Assembly (NCBI GenBank): GCA_028877005.1
Contig: JAGWPI010000193.1
Span: forward strand, 1-8,196
DNA length: 8,196 bases
Source: Bacteroidota bacterium
GTDB taxonomy: Bacteria > Bacteroidota > Bacteroidia > Chitinophagales > Chitinophagaceae
Direction of reading: 5' to 3'
Position numbers and translations under genes: made by a program. Below are positions 1-6,612 of the stretch, one piece after another; the stretch's first letter is position 1; each line of letters starts with the position of its first letter. The notes under the pieces were generated by a model. It did no database searches. It was not told where the DNA came from and worked only from the letters and a program-made list of their open reading frames with translations.

Positions 1-435
1 AAAATGCGTCAGGTAAAAAAATTAGTTGAATTGCACTTAAGGCCTATTTCACTTACAAAAGAAAATATAACAGATAGTGCTATTCGTAGATTATTATTTG
101 ATGCAGGTGAGGATATAGAAGCACTTATGTTATTATGCAATGCAGATATTACCAGTAAAAACAGGCATAAAGTGCAACGATATCTTCAAAATTTTGAAAT
201 GGTAAAGGAGCGAATGAAAGCTGTGGAAGAGAAAGATCATTTGCGTAATTGGCAACCTCCTCTTTCCGGTGAAGATATTATGCGAATTTTTGGATTATCT
301 CCGGGAAGAAAAGTCGGCCTAATAAAAGACGCTATAAGAGAAGCCATTTTAGACGGAATAATTCCAAATACTTATGAAGCGGCTTATGATTTTATGATTC
401 AAAAAGCAGCATCTTTAAACCTACAGCCTATTTAA
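1..435 (+). CDS. cca: CCA tRNA nucleotidyltransferase, C-terminal part (5' end outside window)
   Basis: This is the last 144 codons of an open frame that enters from the left edge. The Met at position 4 is probably internal, because the lysine codon before it is in the same frame and the protein starts in mid-domain. The full family protein adds or repairs the 3' CCA of tRNAs from CTP and ATP in the cytoplasm. Its N-terminal half carries the nucleotidyltransferase active site, followed by RNA-binding helices and, in Bacteroidota, an HD-type region; the catalytic part is not in this window. What is visible is the all-helical C-terminal tail: a stretch around [20 protein letters not shown], then a [20 protein letters not shown] motif near residues 85-104, and then a segment containing [17 protein letters not shown]. 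This arrangement is typical of the tail of bacterial CCA enzymes. The next gene begins 103 bases downstream on the same strand. The family call is good; the exact subtype rests on memory of the tail motifs. Confidence 0.85.
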   Translation, partial: KMRQVKKLVELHLRPISLTKENITDSAIRRLLFDAGEDIEALMLLCNADITSKNRHKVQRYLQNFEMVKERMKAVEEKDHLRNWQPPLSGEDIMRIFGLSPGRKVGLIKDAIREAILDGIIPNTYEAAYDFMIQKAASLNLQPI

Positions 436-538
436 ATTGTTTTTCGTTTCTTTGGTGCAGTATTTAAAGCAGCATATTTTATAATAATGAAATATATTAG
501 TTGGTTTTGTTGTTAATTTATATTTAAAACTACATATT

Positions 539-1108
539 ATGGCCATTTTAAAATTCAGGGTTTATTTAGAAGAAGATGATGCAGTATACAGAGATGTTGT
601 TATTAAACATACCCAGCATTTTCTTGACCTGCATTTGGCCATATTAAAAGCATATGAGTTTGATAATAAACATCAGGCTACTTTTTATAGAAGTAATGAT
701 GCATGGCAACGTGGTCGGGAAATTTCTTTGTCAGTATATGAAAAAAAATATGTTGTACCACCCCTTCTAATGGCCGAAACAACAATTGGCAGTGAAATAA
801 ATGATCCTAATCAGAAATTTATTTACGTTTATGACTTTGATAAAAATTGGGTATTCTTATTAACTTTAATACAGGTAATTAAAGAAGAAAATTCAAAATT
901 AAATTATCCCGCTATTACACGTGTGGAAGGAATTGGGCCACAACAATATGGCACTAAGACCTTGTTGGGTGAGAAATTTACTGACATTGAAGAAAAGTAT
1001 GATTTAACCGAAGCAAAGGAAGGATTTGGTGAGGAAAACGATGATACAGAAAATGATGATGAAGAAACTGCCGAAGATTCAGAAGGTCAAGGATTCGAAG
1101 ATTTTTAA
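539..1108 (+). CDS. pRiA4b ORF-3-like family protein (IS1096 TnpR-like) with acidic tail
   Basis: This is a 189-residue cytoplasmic protein with no signal peptide or membrane segment. The N-terminal part (MAILKFRVYLEEDDAVYRDV) has the opening beta strand and 'R-V-x-L' pattern of the plasmid pRiA4b ORF-3-like fold, and residues 97-106 (VYDFDKNWVF) match the family's YDFGDxW signature. The later motif, usually PPEDxGG, is degenerate here (GIGPQQYGTK, residues 131-140). Residues from about 150 to 189 are very rich in Asp and Glu and are probably disordered. The biochemical function of the family is not established. Names such as 'IS1096 passenger TnpR-like' are historical, and nothing here suggests a mobile element. 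The gene lies between cca and miaA on the same strand, with a gap of 103 bases before and 42 bases after, so it may be co-transcribed with miaA. The ATG at 539 starts directly at the conserved first strand, which supports this start. Confidence 0.75.
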   Translation: MAILKFRVYLEEDDAVYRDVVIKHTQHFLDLHLAILKAYEFDNKHQATFYRSNDAWQRGREISLSVYEKKYVVPPLLMAETTIGSEINDPNQKFIYVYDFDKNWVFLLTLIQVIKEENSKLNYPAITRVEGIGPQQYGTKTLLGEKFTDIEEKYDLTEAKEGFGEENDDTENDDEETAEDSEGQGFEDF

Positions 1109-1150
1109 AGCATAATTTATCAGCTATCAGCACTTATCAAAAATTTATTT

Positions 1151-2059
1151 GTGTCTAAATCTTTAATGATTGTAGTAGTAGGACCAACTGCAGTAGGTAA
1201 AACAGCATTAGCCTTACGCATTGCACAACTATTTAAAACTGCTATTATTTCAGCAGATTCTCGTCAGTGTTACCGCGAACTTAATATAGGTGTAGCAAAA
1301 CCCACCATTGAAGAATTAACAATGGTACCGCATTATTTTATTAACTCACATTCAGTTCATAATGAAGTAAATGCTGCCGTGTTTGAGCAATATGCATTAC
1401 AGGCAGCGAATCAAATTTTTTCCCATCATCCCATTGCAGTTATGGTAGGAGGCAGTGGGCTGTATATAGATGCCTTTTGTAATGGAATAGATAATATGCC
1501 ACCAATTCCTATTGAAATTAGGAATAACATCATCAATAATTTTCAAAAAAATGGTTTACGATGGTTACAAGAAACCATTAAAAAAAATGATCCTATATTC
1601 TGGGAAAAGGCCGAACAACAAAACCCTCAACGCTTAATGCGTGCATTAGAAGTTTGGGAAGCAACAGGTCAATCTATCTTGCATTTTCGAAGCAAAAGTA
1701 AAGCTCAAAGACCATTTAAAATTGTAAAAATTGGTTTAGAGTTGCCACGAATAGAATTGTATCAACATATTAATAATCGTGTACTTGATATGATAAAAGA
1801 TGGATTAGTTGAGGAAGTATCTGCTTTACAACCCCTACAACATTTAAACGCACTCCAAACAGTTGGTTACAAAGAATTGTTTGATTACTTAAATGGTTTT
1901 GTTTCACTAAACAAAGCTATTGAGCTAATTCAATTAAACACCAGGCATTATGCTAAGCGACAAATAACATGGTTTAAGCGCGATAATAATATCCTATGGT
2001 TTTCTCCTGATCAGCTTACTCATCATTTTTTATTAAAATGGATAAAAACCATAAAATAA
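1151..2059 (+). CDS. miaA: tRNA dimethylallyltransferase MiaA
   Basis: MiaA transfers the dimethylallyl group from dimethylallyl diphosphate to N6 of adenosine 37 in tRNAs that read codons starting with U, giving i6A, which steadies codon pairing. At 302 residues it has the usual family length. Visible motifs are the P-loop GPTAVGKT (residues 11-18), ISADSRQCYRELNIGVAKPT (33-52), whose Asp36 corresponds to the catalytic Asp, GGSGLY (100-105; most homologues have Thr at the Ser position), NPQRLMRALEVWEATG (158-173), VGYKE (238-242) and the C-terminal RHYAKRQITWFKR block (265-277), which contacts the anticodon loop. The start chosen is GTG at 1151, which leaves ten residues before the P-loop as in most homologues. 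An ATG at 1166 (residue 6) would also leave an intact enzyme and cannot be excluded. No Shine-Dalgarno sequence is evident. The gene follows the pRiA4b-like gene by 42 bases and is probably read with it. Confidence 0.96.
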   Translation: MSKSLMIVVVGPTAVGKTALALRIAQLFKTAIISADSRQCYRELNIGVAKPTIEELTMVPHYFINSHSVHNEVNAAVFEQYALQAANQIFSHHPIAVMVGGSGLYIDAFCNGIDNMPPIPIEIRNNIINNFQKNGLRWLQETIKKNDPIFWEKAEQQNPQRLMRALEVWEATGQSILHFRSKSKAQRPFKIVKIGLELPRIELYQHINNRVLDMIKDGLVEEVSALQPLQHLNALQTVGYKELFDYLNGFVSLNKAIELIQLNTRHYAKRQITWFKRDNNILWFSPDQLTHHFLLKWIKTIK

Positions 2060-2211
2060 TTTTTCGAAATGTATTTTTTCTTATAAATTGCTAAAAAATT
2101 GTATAAATACATCACTAATCAAGGTGATATGCTTGTATAGATTCGTTAGTAATATTTTACTATTGCGTAATTAGCTATGTGTTCCAAATTTTCACAAATA
2201 AAATCTTGAAA

Positions 2212-3552
2212 ATGAAAAAAATGTTTTTTGTTGTGGTTGCTTTATGCCTGCTTAGTCAACATTTACAGGCACAAACACGAAAAATTGAATTTGATGAGTA
2301 CAAATTACCCAATGGCCTTACCGTTATTTTACATCGTGATAAAACTGCACCCGTTGTTGCAATAGGTGTTTTATATCATGTTGGCTCTAAAAATGAATTA
2401 CCTGGTCGTACAGGTTTTGCGCACTTTTTTGAACATCTTATGTTTGAAGGGAGTGACAATATTAAGCGTGGAGAATTTATGAAATATGTTAGTAATGCGG
2501 GTGGTACCAACAATGCTAATACTACACAAGACAGAACTTACTATTATGAAGTACTACCTGCAAACCAGCTGCAATTGGGTTTGTGGTTAGAAAGTGAGCG
2601 AATGATGCACTCAAAAATTGAACAAGTAGGTGTTAATACACAACGCGAGGTTGTAAAGGAAGAAAAAAGAACAAGGATAGATAACCAGCCTTATGGCAGT
2701 ATTATTGGAGAAATTTTTAAACGTGCATTTAAGGTACATCCTTATAAATATCAGCCAATTGGTAGTATGGATGATTTAAATGCAGCCAAATTAGATGAGT
2801 TTATTCAATTTTATAAAACATTTTATGTACCTAATAATGCCGTACTGTCAATAGCAGGCGATATAGATATACCTGAGACAAAAAAATTAATAAATGACTA
2901 TTTTGGTCCTATTCCAAAAGGAACTTTACCCATACCACGACCCAACGTAACGGAACCTCCTTTAGGTGGTGAAGTAAGAGATGTGGTTGAAGATAATATT
3001 CAATTGCCGGCTGTAATTGAGGCATATCGAGCTCCAAAGCAAGGTACCAAAGAGTATTATGCATTTAATGTACTAAGCACAATTTTGTCGGGCGGAAATT
3101 CGGCACAGTTGAACAAAATTCTCGTAGATCAAAAGCAACTTGCTGTGGCAACGGGTGCTTTTAACTATGCCTTAGAAGATGCCAGCTTATTTATTATTTA
3201 TAGCATTGCTAATGCCGGTATAAAACCAACTATATTAGAAAATAACATGGATTCAATAGTTAATGCAATGAAGAGCGGTTTGGTAAGTGAACATGAATTT
3301 CAAAAAGTAAAAAATCAAATTAATACTCAATTTGTAACCAGAAATGCTACCATGCAGGGAATAGCTGAGTCATTGGCTAATTACCAGGTGTATTTTGGTG
3401 ATGCTGATTTAATTAATACTGAAATTAAAAAATTGGATGAAGTTACCAGAGAAGACGTTTTAGCAGTTGCACAAAAATATCTTGTAAAAAATAATAGAGT
3501 TATACTGTATTATGTTCCCAAGGGAACAAAGAGTCAATACATCAAAAAATAA
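2212..3552 (+). CDS. exported M16B zinc peptidase, catalytic (HxxEH) subunit
   Basis: This is a 446-residue protein of the M16 (pitrilysin/processing-peptidase-like) family, predicted to be exported. The start at ATG 2212 is preferred over an in-frame GTG at 2179, because it places a classic signal peptide at the very N-terminus: MKK, a hydrophobic core FFVVVALCLL, and likely cleavage after LQA (residue 20). The inverted zinc motif is H71-F-F-E74-H75, and the third ligand is probably E151 in REVVKEEKR, 76 residues after the second His as expected for the family. The second M16 half-domain (about 190-430) is present, but the Arg/Tyr pair that usually anchors the substrate is replaced by V305 and V312. 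That defect matches the next gene, which has the pair but no zinc site. The two are 108 bases apart on the same strand and probably form one heteromeric protease cleaving peptides in the periplasm or envelope. The substrate is unknown. Confidence 0.92.
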   Translation: MKKMFFVVVALCLLSQHLQAQTRKIEFDEYKLPNGLTVILHRDKTAPVVAIGVLYHVGSKNELPGRTGFAHFFEHLMFEGSDNIKRGEFMKYVSNAGGTNNANTTQDRTYYYEVLPANQLQLGLWLESERMMHSKIEQVGVNTQREVVKEEKRTRIDNQPYGSIIGEIFKRAFKVHPYKYQPIGSMDDLNAAKLDEFIQFYKTFYVPNNAVLSIAGDIDIPETKKLINDYFGPIPKGTLPIPRPNVTEPPLGGEVRDVVEDNIQLPAVIEAYRAPKQGTKEYYAFNVLSTILSGGNSAQLNKILVDQKQLAVATGAFNYALEDASLFIIYSIANAGIKPTILENNMDSIVNAMKSGLVSEHEFQKVKNQINTQFVTRNATMQGIAESLANYQVYFGDADLINTEIKKLDEVTREDVLAVAQKYLVKNNRVILYYVPKGTKSQYIKK

Positions 3553-3660
3553 ATTTTTAAAACAAGAATATTTTTTCAATTATCCAACAACATTCATCTG
3601 AAAATTTATTACTGAACAATGGTGAAATTCTCAGAAAAAAATATTATAAAACATACTATT

Positions 3661-5730
3661 ATGAAGCGCTTTATTTTACCCTTTTTGTTACTTGCCCCCA
3701 TTGCAATTTGGGCACAAGAAACCATTAACAGGGCTGTACCACCACCCCCGGGTCCAGCTAAAATAATTGAAATAGGTAAAACTGAAAAATTTACTTTAAA
3801 TAATGGGTTAGAGGTAATTGTAGTTAGAAATACAAAATTACCTCGCATATCGGTCTCTTTAACTGTAAATCGCGATCCAATACTAGAGGGGAATAAAGCA
3901 GGATTAACAAGTATGGCCGGGCAATTATTGCGCAGTGGTACTACAACCATGGATAAAGCTTCCTTAGATGATGCCATTGACTTTTTGGGCGGAAATATTT
4001 ATGCCAGTGCTACCAGTATAGGAGGGGCTTCACTATCTTCTAATTTTAAAAAACTATTTGCTATTATAGCTGATATTGTGTTCCATCCTTCTTTTTCAAA
4101 CACACAATTAGAAAAAATTAAAAAGCAGGAATTATCGGGATTAGCTCAAAGTAAAGACGATCCCAACTCTATTGCAGGGAATGTAGTTAGTAAATTATTA
4201 TATGGAGCCAATCACCCTTATGGTGAAATTGAAACGGATAGTACAGTAAAAAATGTTTCAGTAGAAGACATAAAAACTTATTTTTCTACCTATTGGAAAC
4301 CTAACATTAGTTATTTGGTATTTGTAGGTGATATTACTAAAGAAGAAGCAAAGGAGTTAGCTGAAAAATATTTTGGTAAATGGCAACGTGCCGATGTGCC
4401 AAAACCGCAATATCCTGTACCATCCAATCCCGCAAAGCCAATAATAGCTATAGTAGATAGGCCAGTATCTGTTCAAAGTGTTATCAATTTTGTTCAAACA
4501 GAAAATTTAAAACCGGGTGAGCCAGATGTTATTCCTGTTCGGGTAATGAACGATATTTTAGGTGGTGGTTCTTCTTCAAGGCTATTTATGAACTTACGCG
4601 AAAAGCATGGATTTACTTATGGTGCATATAGTGCAGTAAATCCAGATAAACTAATTGGTAGCTTTAATGCAGAAGCATCTGTTAGAAATGAAAAAACCGA
4701 TAGTGCCATTGGTGAGTTTTTAAAAGAATTTGCATTAATTAGAACCACACCTGTTAGTGAAACAGAAGTTTCGCTTGCTAAAAATACGCTTAGTGGCGCT
4801 TTTGCACGTAGTTTAGAAAATCCTGCTACAGTTGCCAACTTTGCATTAAATGAAGCAATCTATCATTTACCGGCTGATTATTATCAAAATTATTTAAAAA
4901 ATATTGCTGCTGTAAATGCCGGTACCGTTATGGAGATGGCACAAAAATATATTCAACCACAGCACATGTATACAGTTATTGTTGGTAATGCCAAACAAAT
5001 AGTAAATGGCCTAGATAAATACGGCACTGTTCAATATTATGATGTTGAGGGTAATGCTATTGCTGCACCAGTTATTAAACAGATTGATGCAAGTATTACC
5101 GGTAAATCGGTAATTGAAAAAGCCGCCGCCGCCATGGGAGAAGCCGCATTAACCAATATAAAAGATTTGGAAATAAGCGGCACAGCAGGTGCTATGGGAC
5201 AAACTTTGCAGTTTGATCAAAAATATTTACTTCCTGATTATTTTGAGCAAACATTATCCATACAGGGTATGCTGCTGCAAAAGCAATTAACAAAAGAGGG
5301 AACTTATTCTGTAACTGCACAAGGCCAAGAACAACCATTAAAAGATGATGATAAAGAAGAATTATCAGAAAGTGCAGCTATGCTGCCGGAAGCCTTTTAT
5401 TTATCTAAAAATGGATATTCTTTTACTGTGAAAGATGTTGAACCCGTTGATGGGAATGATGCATATGCTGTTGAAATTAAATCGCCTAGAGGAAGGGTAT
5501 TTACCAATTACTATGATGTGAAGACCGGGTTGAAAGTTAAATCAGTAGTTGAAAAAGATGCCGGTCCTGCCGGTAAATTGGAGGTTCAAACCTATTATCA
5601 AGATTATAAATCTTATAATGGTTTAATGGTGCCAATGAAAACAATTGTTGATCAGGGAAAATTAAAAATAGAGTTAGATGTTAAAGATGTTAAAACTAAT
5701 CAGGGATTAAAGCCAACTGATTTTAAATAG
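3661..5730 (+). CDS. exported M16B peptidase-like subunit lacking the zinc site, with C-terminal LolA-like domain
   Basis: This is a 689-residue exported M16-family partner protein. The start at ATG 3661 is preferred to an in-frame ATG at 3619, since it puts the signal peptide (MKRFILPFLLLAPIAIWA, cleavage before QE) at the N-terminus. A short proline run (residues 26-29) follows, then M16 domains at about 40-450. Where the zinc motif should be, the sequence reads GLTSMAGQLLRSG (81-93), so the positions of H, E and H hold S84, G87 and Q88; it cannot bind catalytic zinc in the normal way. The R/Y pair is intact in LREKHGFTYGAYS (R313, Y320). Residues from about 485 to 689 form an extra domain rich in beta strands, including a YYDVKTGLKVKSV segment and a YNGLMVPMKT segment. 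This resembles outer-membrane lipoprotein-sorting (LolA/LolB-like) folds and makes the protein much longer than a usual M16B subunit of about 420-450 residues. It is probably the substrate-binding partner of the upstream subunit; the role of the C-terminal domain is inferred only. Confidence 0.9.
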   Translation: MKRFILPFLLLAPIAIWAQETINRAVPPPPGPAKIIEIGKTEKFTLNNGLEVIVVRNTKLPRISVSLTVNRDPILEGNKAGLTSMAGQLLRSGTTTMDKASLDDAIDFLGGNIYASATSIGGASLSSNFKKLFAIIADIVFHPSFSNTQLEKIKKQELSGLAQSKDDPNSIAGNVVSKLLYGANHPYGEIETDSTVKNVSVEDIKTYFSTYWKPNISYLVFVGDITKEEAKELAEKYFGKWQRADVPKPQYPVPSNPAKPIIAIVDRPVSVQSVINFVQTENLKPGEPDVIPVRVMNDILGGGSSSRLFMNLREKHGFTYGAYSAVNPDKLIGSFNAEASVRNEKTDSAIGEFLKEFALIRTTPVSETEVSLAKNTLSGAFARSLENPATVANFALNEAIYHLPADYYQNYLKNIAAVNAGTVMEMAQKYIQPQHMYTVIVGNAKQIVNGLDKYGTVQYYDVEGNAIAAPVIKQIDASITGKSVIEKAAAAMGEAALTNIKDLEISGTAGAMGQTLQFDQKYLLPDYFEQTLSIQGMLLQKQLTKEGTYSVTAQGQEQPLKDDDKEELSESAAMLPEAFYLSKNGYSFTVKDVEPVDGNDAYAVEIKSPRGRVFTNYYDVKTGLKVKSVVEKDAGPAGKLEVQTYYQDYKSYNGLMVPMKTIVDQGKLKIELDVKDVKTNQGLKPTDFK

Positions 5731-5770
5731 TATTAGTATTTGTATTTTATTAAAGTCATCACAAAAAATA

Positions 5771-5804
5771 TGGGTAGCATGCTGTATGGCTACCCATTTT
5801 TTTT
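5771..5804. terminator. bidirectional rho-independent terminator between convergent genes
   Basis: The arms TGGGTAGC (5771-5778) and GCTACCCA (5789-5796) form a perfect 8-bp stem around a 10-base loop, and A5770 can also pair with T5797. Eight Ts follow at 5797-5804 for plus-strand transcription. On the other side, the A run at 5763-5768 supplies a U tract for minus-strand transcription. The stem is unusually GC-rich for this DNA and lies 40 bases after the M16 stop codon and 11 bases past the end of the convergent gene at 5808. It therefore probably ends both transcripts. Confidence 0.85.
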
Positions 5805-5807
5805 ACA

Positions 5808-6515
5808 TTAATTTCCGGTAGCACCATCCCTTAGTTTTACTTTTGATTTGTTCTTGTTTTTCTTTTCAAATTGAAGTATCTCTTTGGGTTTATTTCCCAT
5901 GTTTATCTTTTCTTTTGGCAAACTATCTTTTATCATTTTATCATTAGTGCTATCTTCTAATTGGTTTGTTGCATGTAAGGAAACAGACTTGGGTTTTACT
6001 ATAGCATCATAGTTATAAGTTTCCGTTCTTATTAACGAGTTGGAACCGGGTAAATAATATTTCCAAATTCCATCTTTTACACTATAAGTATTTATTTTAA
6101 TAATTTTTTTTTCAACTTTGTATTCATCATTTAAGTCTTGAACATAAATAGTGTCGTATTTTTTTTGCGGATCAATTGCTTTCCAGTTTTCTATATGTTC
6201 CAATGATCCATTGTAAAAATACTCCTGCTGCCCATCTTTATTACCCCATCGGTAATTTTCTACAGCAATTAGGTCACCTATTAAGTTATATCTTCTCCAT
6301 CTGCCTTCTTTCAAATTATCTTTAAATTCTCCTTCCTCTTCATAGCCTGGTTCTCCCCTTAATTCATCTACATGAATTAGCCATTTACCTTGCTTTTTAT
6401 CATTGATATCAATACAATTCAATGTATCGCCACGATCAGAAATTTTAAATGTTTTGCATTGCGCCAGCACATCTGCATGAAAAAGTATGACTAATGGTAA
6501 GAAAAAACAACGCAT
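5808..6515 (-). CDS. exported MORN-like (YwqK-type) repeat protein
   Basis: This is a 235-residue protein with a signal peptide (MRCFFLPLVILFHADVLA, likely cleavage before QC), so it should act outside the cytoplasm. The mature part has spaced degenerate MORN_2-like units built on a '(K/D)xGxWxxY' pattern: KKQGKWLI (40-47), FKDNLKEGRWRRYN (64-77), NKDGQQEYFYNGSLEHIENW (92-111) and VKDGIWKYYLPGS (146-158). Such repeats are widespread in Bacteroidota, where the family is often labelled 'YwqK antitoxin'; that label is not evidence of a toxin-antitoxin role, and no toxin gene is adjacent. From about residue 175 the sequence becomes hydrophilic and lysine-rich (for example KKNKNKSKVK) and is probably disordered. 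LAQC looks a little like a lipobox, but Gln before the Cys argues against lipidation. The gene converges on the M16 pair and diverges from the Asp-box gene starting at 6613. Its specific function is unknown. Confidence 0.8.
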   Translation of the reverse strand: MRCFFLPLVILFHADVLAQCKTFKISDRGDTLNCIDINDKKQGKWLIHVDELRGEPGYEEEGEFKDNLKEGRWRRYNLIGDLIAVENYRWGNKDGQQEYFYNGSLEHIENWKAIDPQKKYDTIYVQDLNDEYKVEKKIIKINTYSVKDGIWKYYLPGSNSLIRTETYNYDAIVKPKSVSLHATNQLEDSTNDKMIKDSLPKEKINMGNKPKEILQFEKKNKNKSKVKLRDGATGN

Positions 6516-6517
6516 AA

Positions 6518-6548
6518 CTTGTATATTAGATGTACGAATGTACTTTTT
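6518..6548 (+). promoter_or_regulatory. possible Bacteroidota-type promoter for the Asp-box gene
   Basis: CTTG (6518-6521), a 19-base spacer and TACTTTTT (6541-6548) resemble the Bacteroidota consensus TTTG / TAnnTTTG, with one mismatch in each element. Transcription would begin near 6555, about 58 bases before the ATG at 6613. The -7 element lies in the left arm of the inverted repeat at 6535-6586. Such matches are frequent by chance in AT-rich DNA, so this is only a candidate. Confidence 0.3.
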
Positions 6549-6586
6549 ATTCTGTAATTGAATTTTACAGTTAAAAGTTACATTCG
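6535..6586. repeat. nested imperfect inverted repeat in the divergent intergenic region
   Basis: The outer arms CGAATGTACTTTT (6535-6547) and AAAAGTTACATTCG (6573-6586) pair over 13 bases with only T6578 bulged. Inside, CTGTAA (6552-6557) pairs with TTACAG (6565-6570) around a 7-base loop. In all, 19 base pairs lie in 52 bases, centred between two start codons 97 bases apart. No T tract follows the stem in either direction, so it does not look like a terminator. It could be an operator, a structure in a 5' untranslated region, or symmetric promoter DNA. Confidence 0.7.
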
Positions 6587-6601
6587 CTTTACTAATGCAA
6601 A
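6573..6601 (-). promoter_or_regulatory. possible Bacteroidota-type promoter for the MORN-like gene
   Basis: Read on the minus strand, TTTG (6601-6598), a 17-base spacer and TAACTTTT (6580-6573) resemble the TTTG / TAnnTTTG promoter pattern of this phylum. Transcription would start near 6566, about 50 bases before the start codon at 6515. The -7 element lies in the right arm of the inverted repeat, mirroring the candidate on the other strand. The spacer is slightly short and the match may be chance. Confidence 0.3.
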
Positions 6602-6612
6602 ATGAGAAAATT

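Noticed and set aside
1118..1131. Tandem heptamer TATCAGC x2 ahead of miaA
   Set aside because: There are only two copies and no further signal; probably chance.
2069..2128. Small inverted repeats (ATGTATTT/AAATACAT at 2069-2112 and ATCAC/GTGAT at 2111-2128) between miaA and the M16 genes
   Set aside because: The stems are short, with long loops and AT-rich arms, and no T tract follows. They are not above what chance gives in this DNA. A weak TTG/TATTTTAC promoter-like match near 2133-2160 was also too poor to call.
2179..2211. In-frame GTG extension upstream of the first M16 gene
   Set aside because: It would add 11 residues before a well-formed signal peptide, so ATG 2212 is the better start.
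3619..3660. In-frame ATG extension upstream of the second M16 gene
   Set aside because: It would add 14 hydrophilic residues ahead of the signal peptide; ATG 3661 gives a normal export signal.
3609..3977. Open frame of 122 codons on the minus strand
   Set aside because: It lies wholly opposite the 5' part of the second M16 gene, has no recognisable domain, and is best read as a shadow of that gene.
4617..4838. Open frame of 73 codons on the minus strand
   Set aside because: It is inside the M16 coding region, with no family resemblance and no sign of its own promoter.
5122..5133. Run of four GCC triplets
   Set aside because: It simply encodes a short Ala stretch in the linker of the second M16 protein; four units are too few to treat as a meaningful microsatellite.
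5808..6515. Toxin-antitoxin reading of the YwqK-like gene
   Set aside because: The product has a signal peptide and no partner toxin gene is adjacent. The antitoxin name comes from family labels, not from anything visible here.
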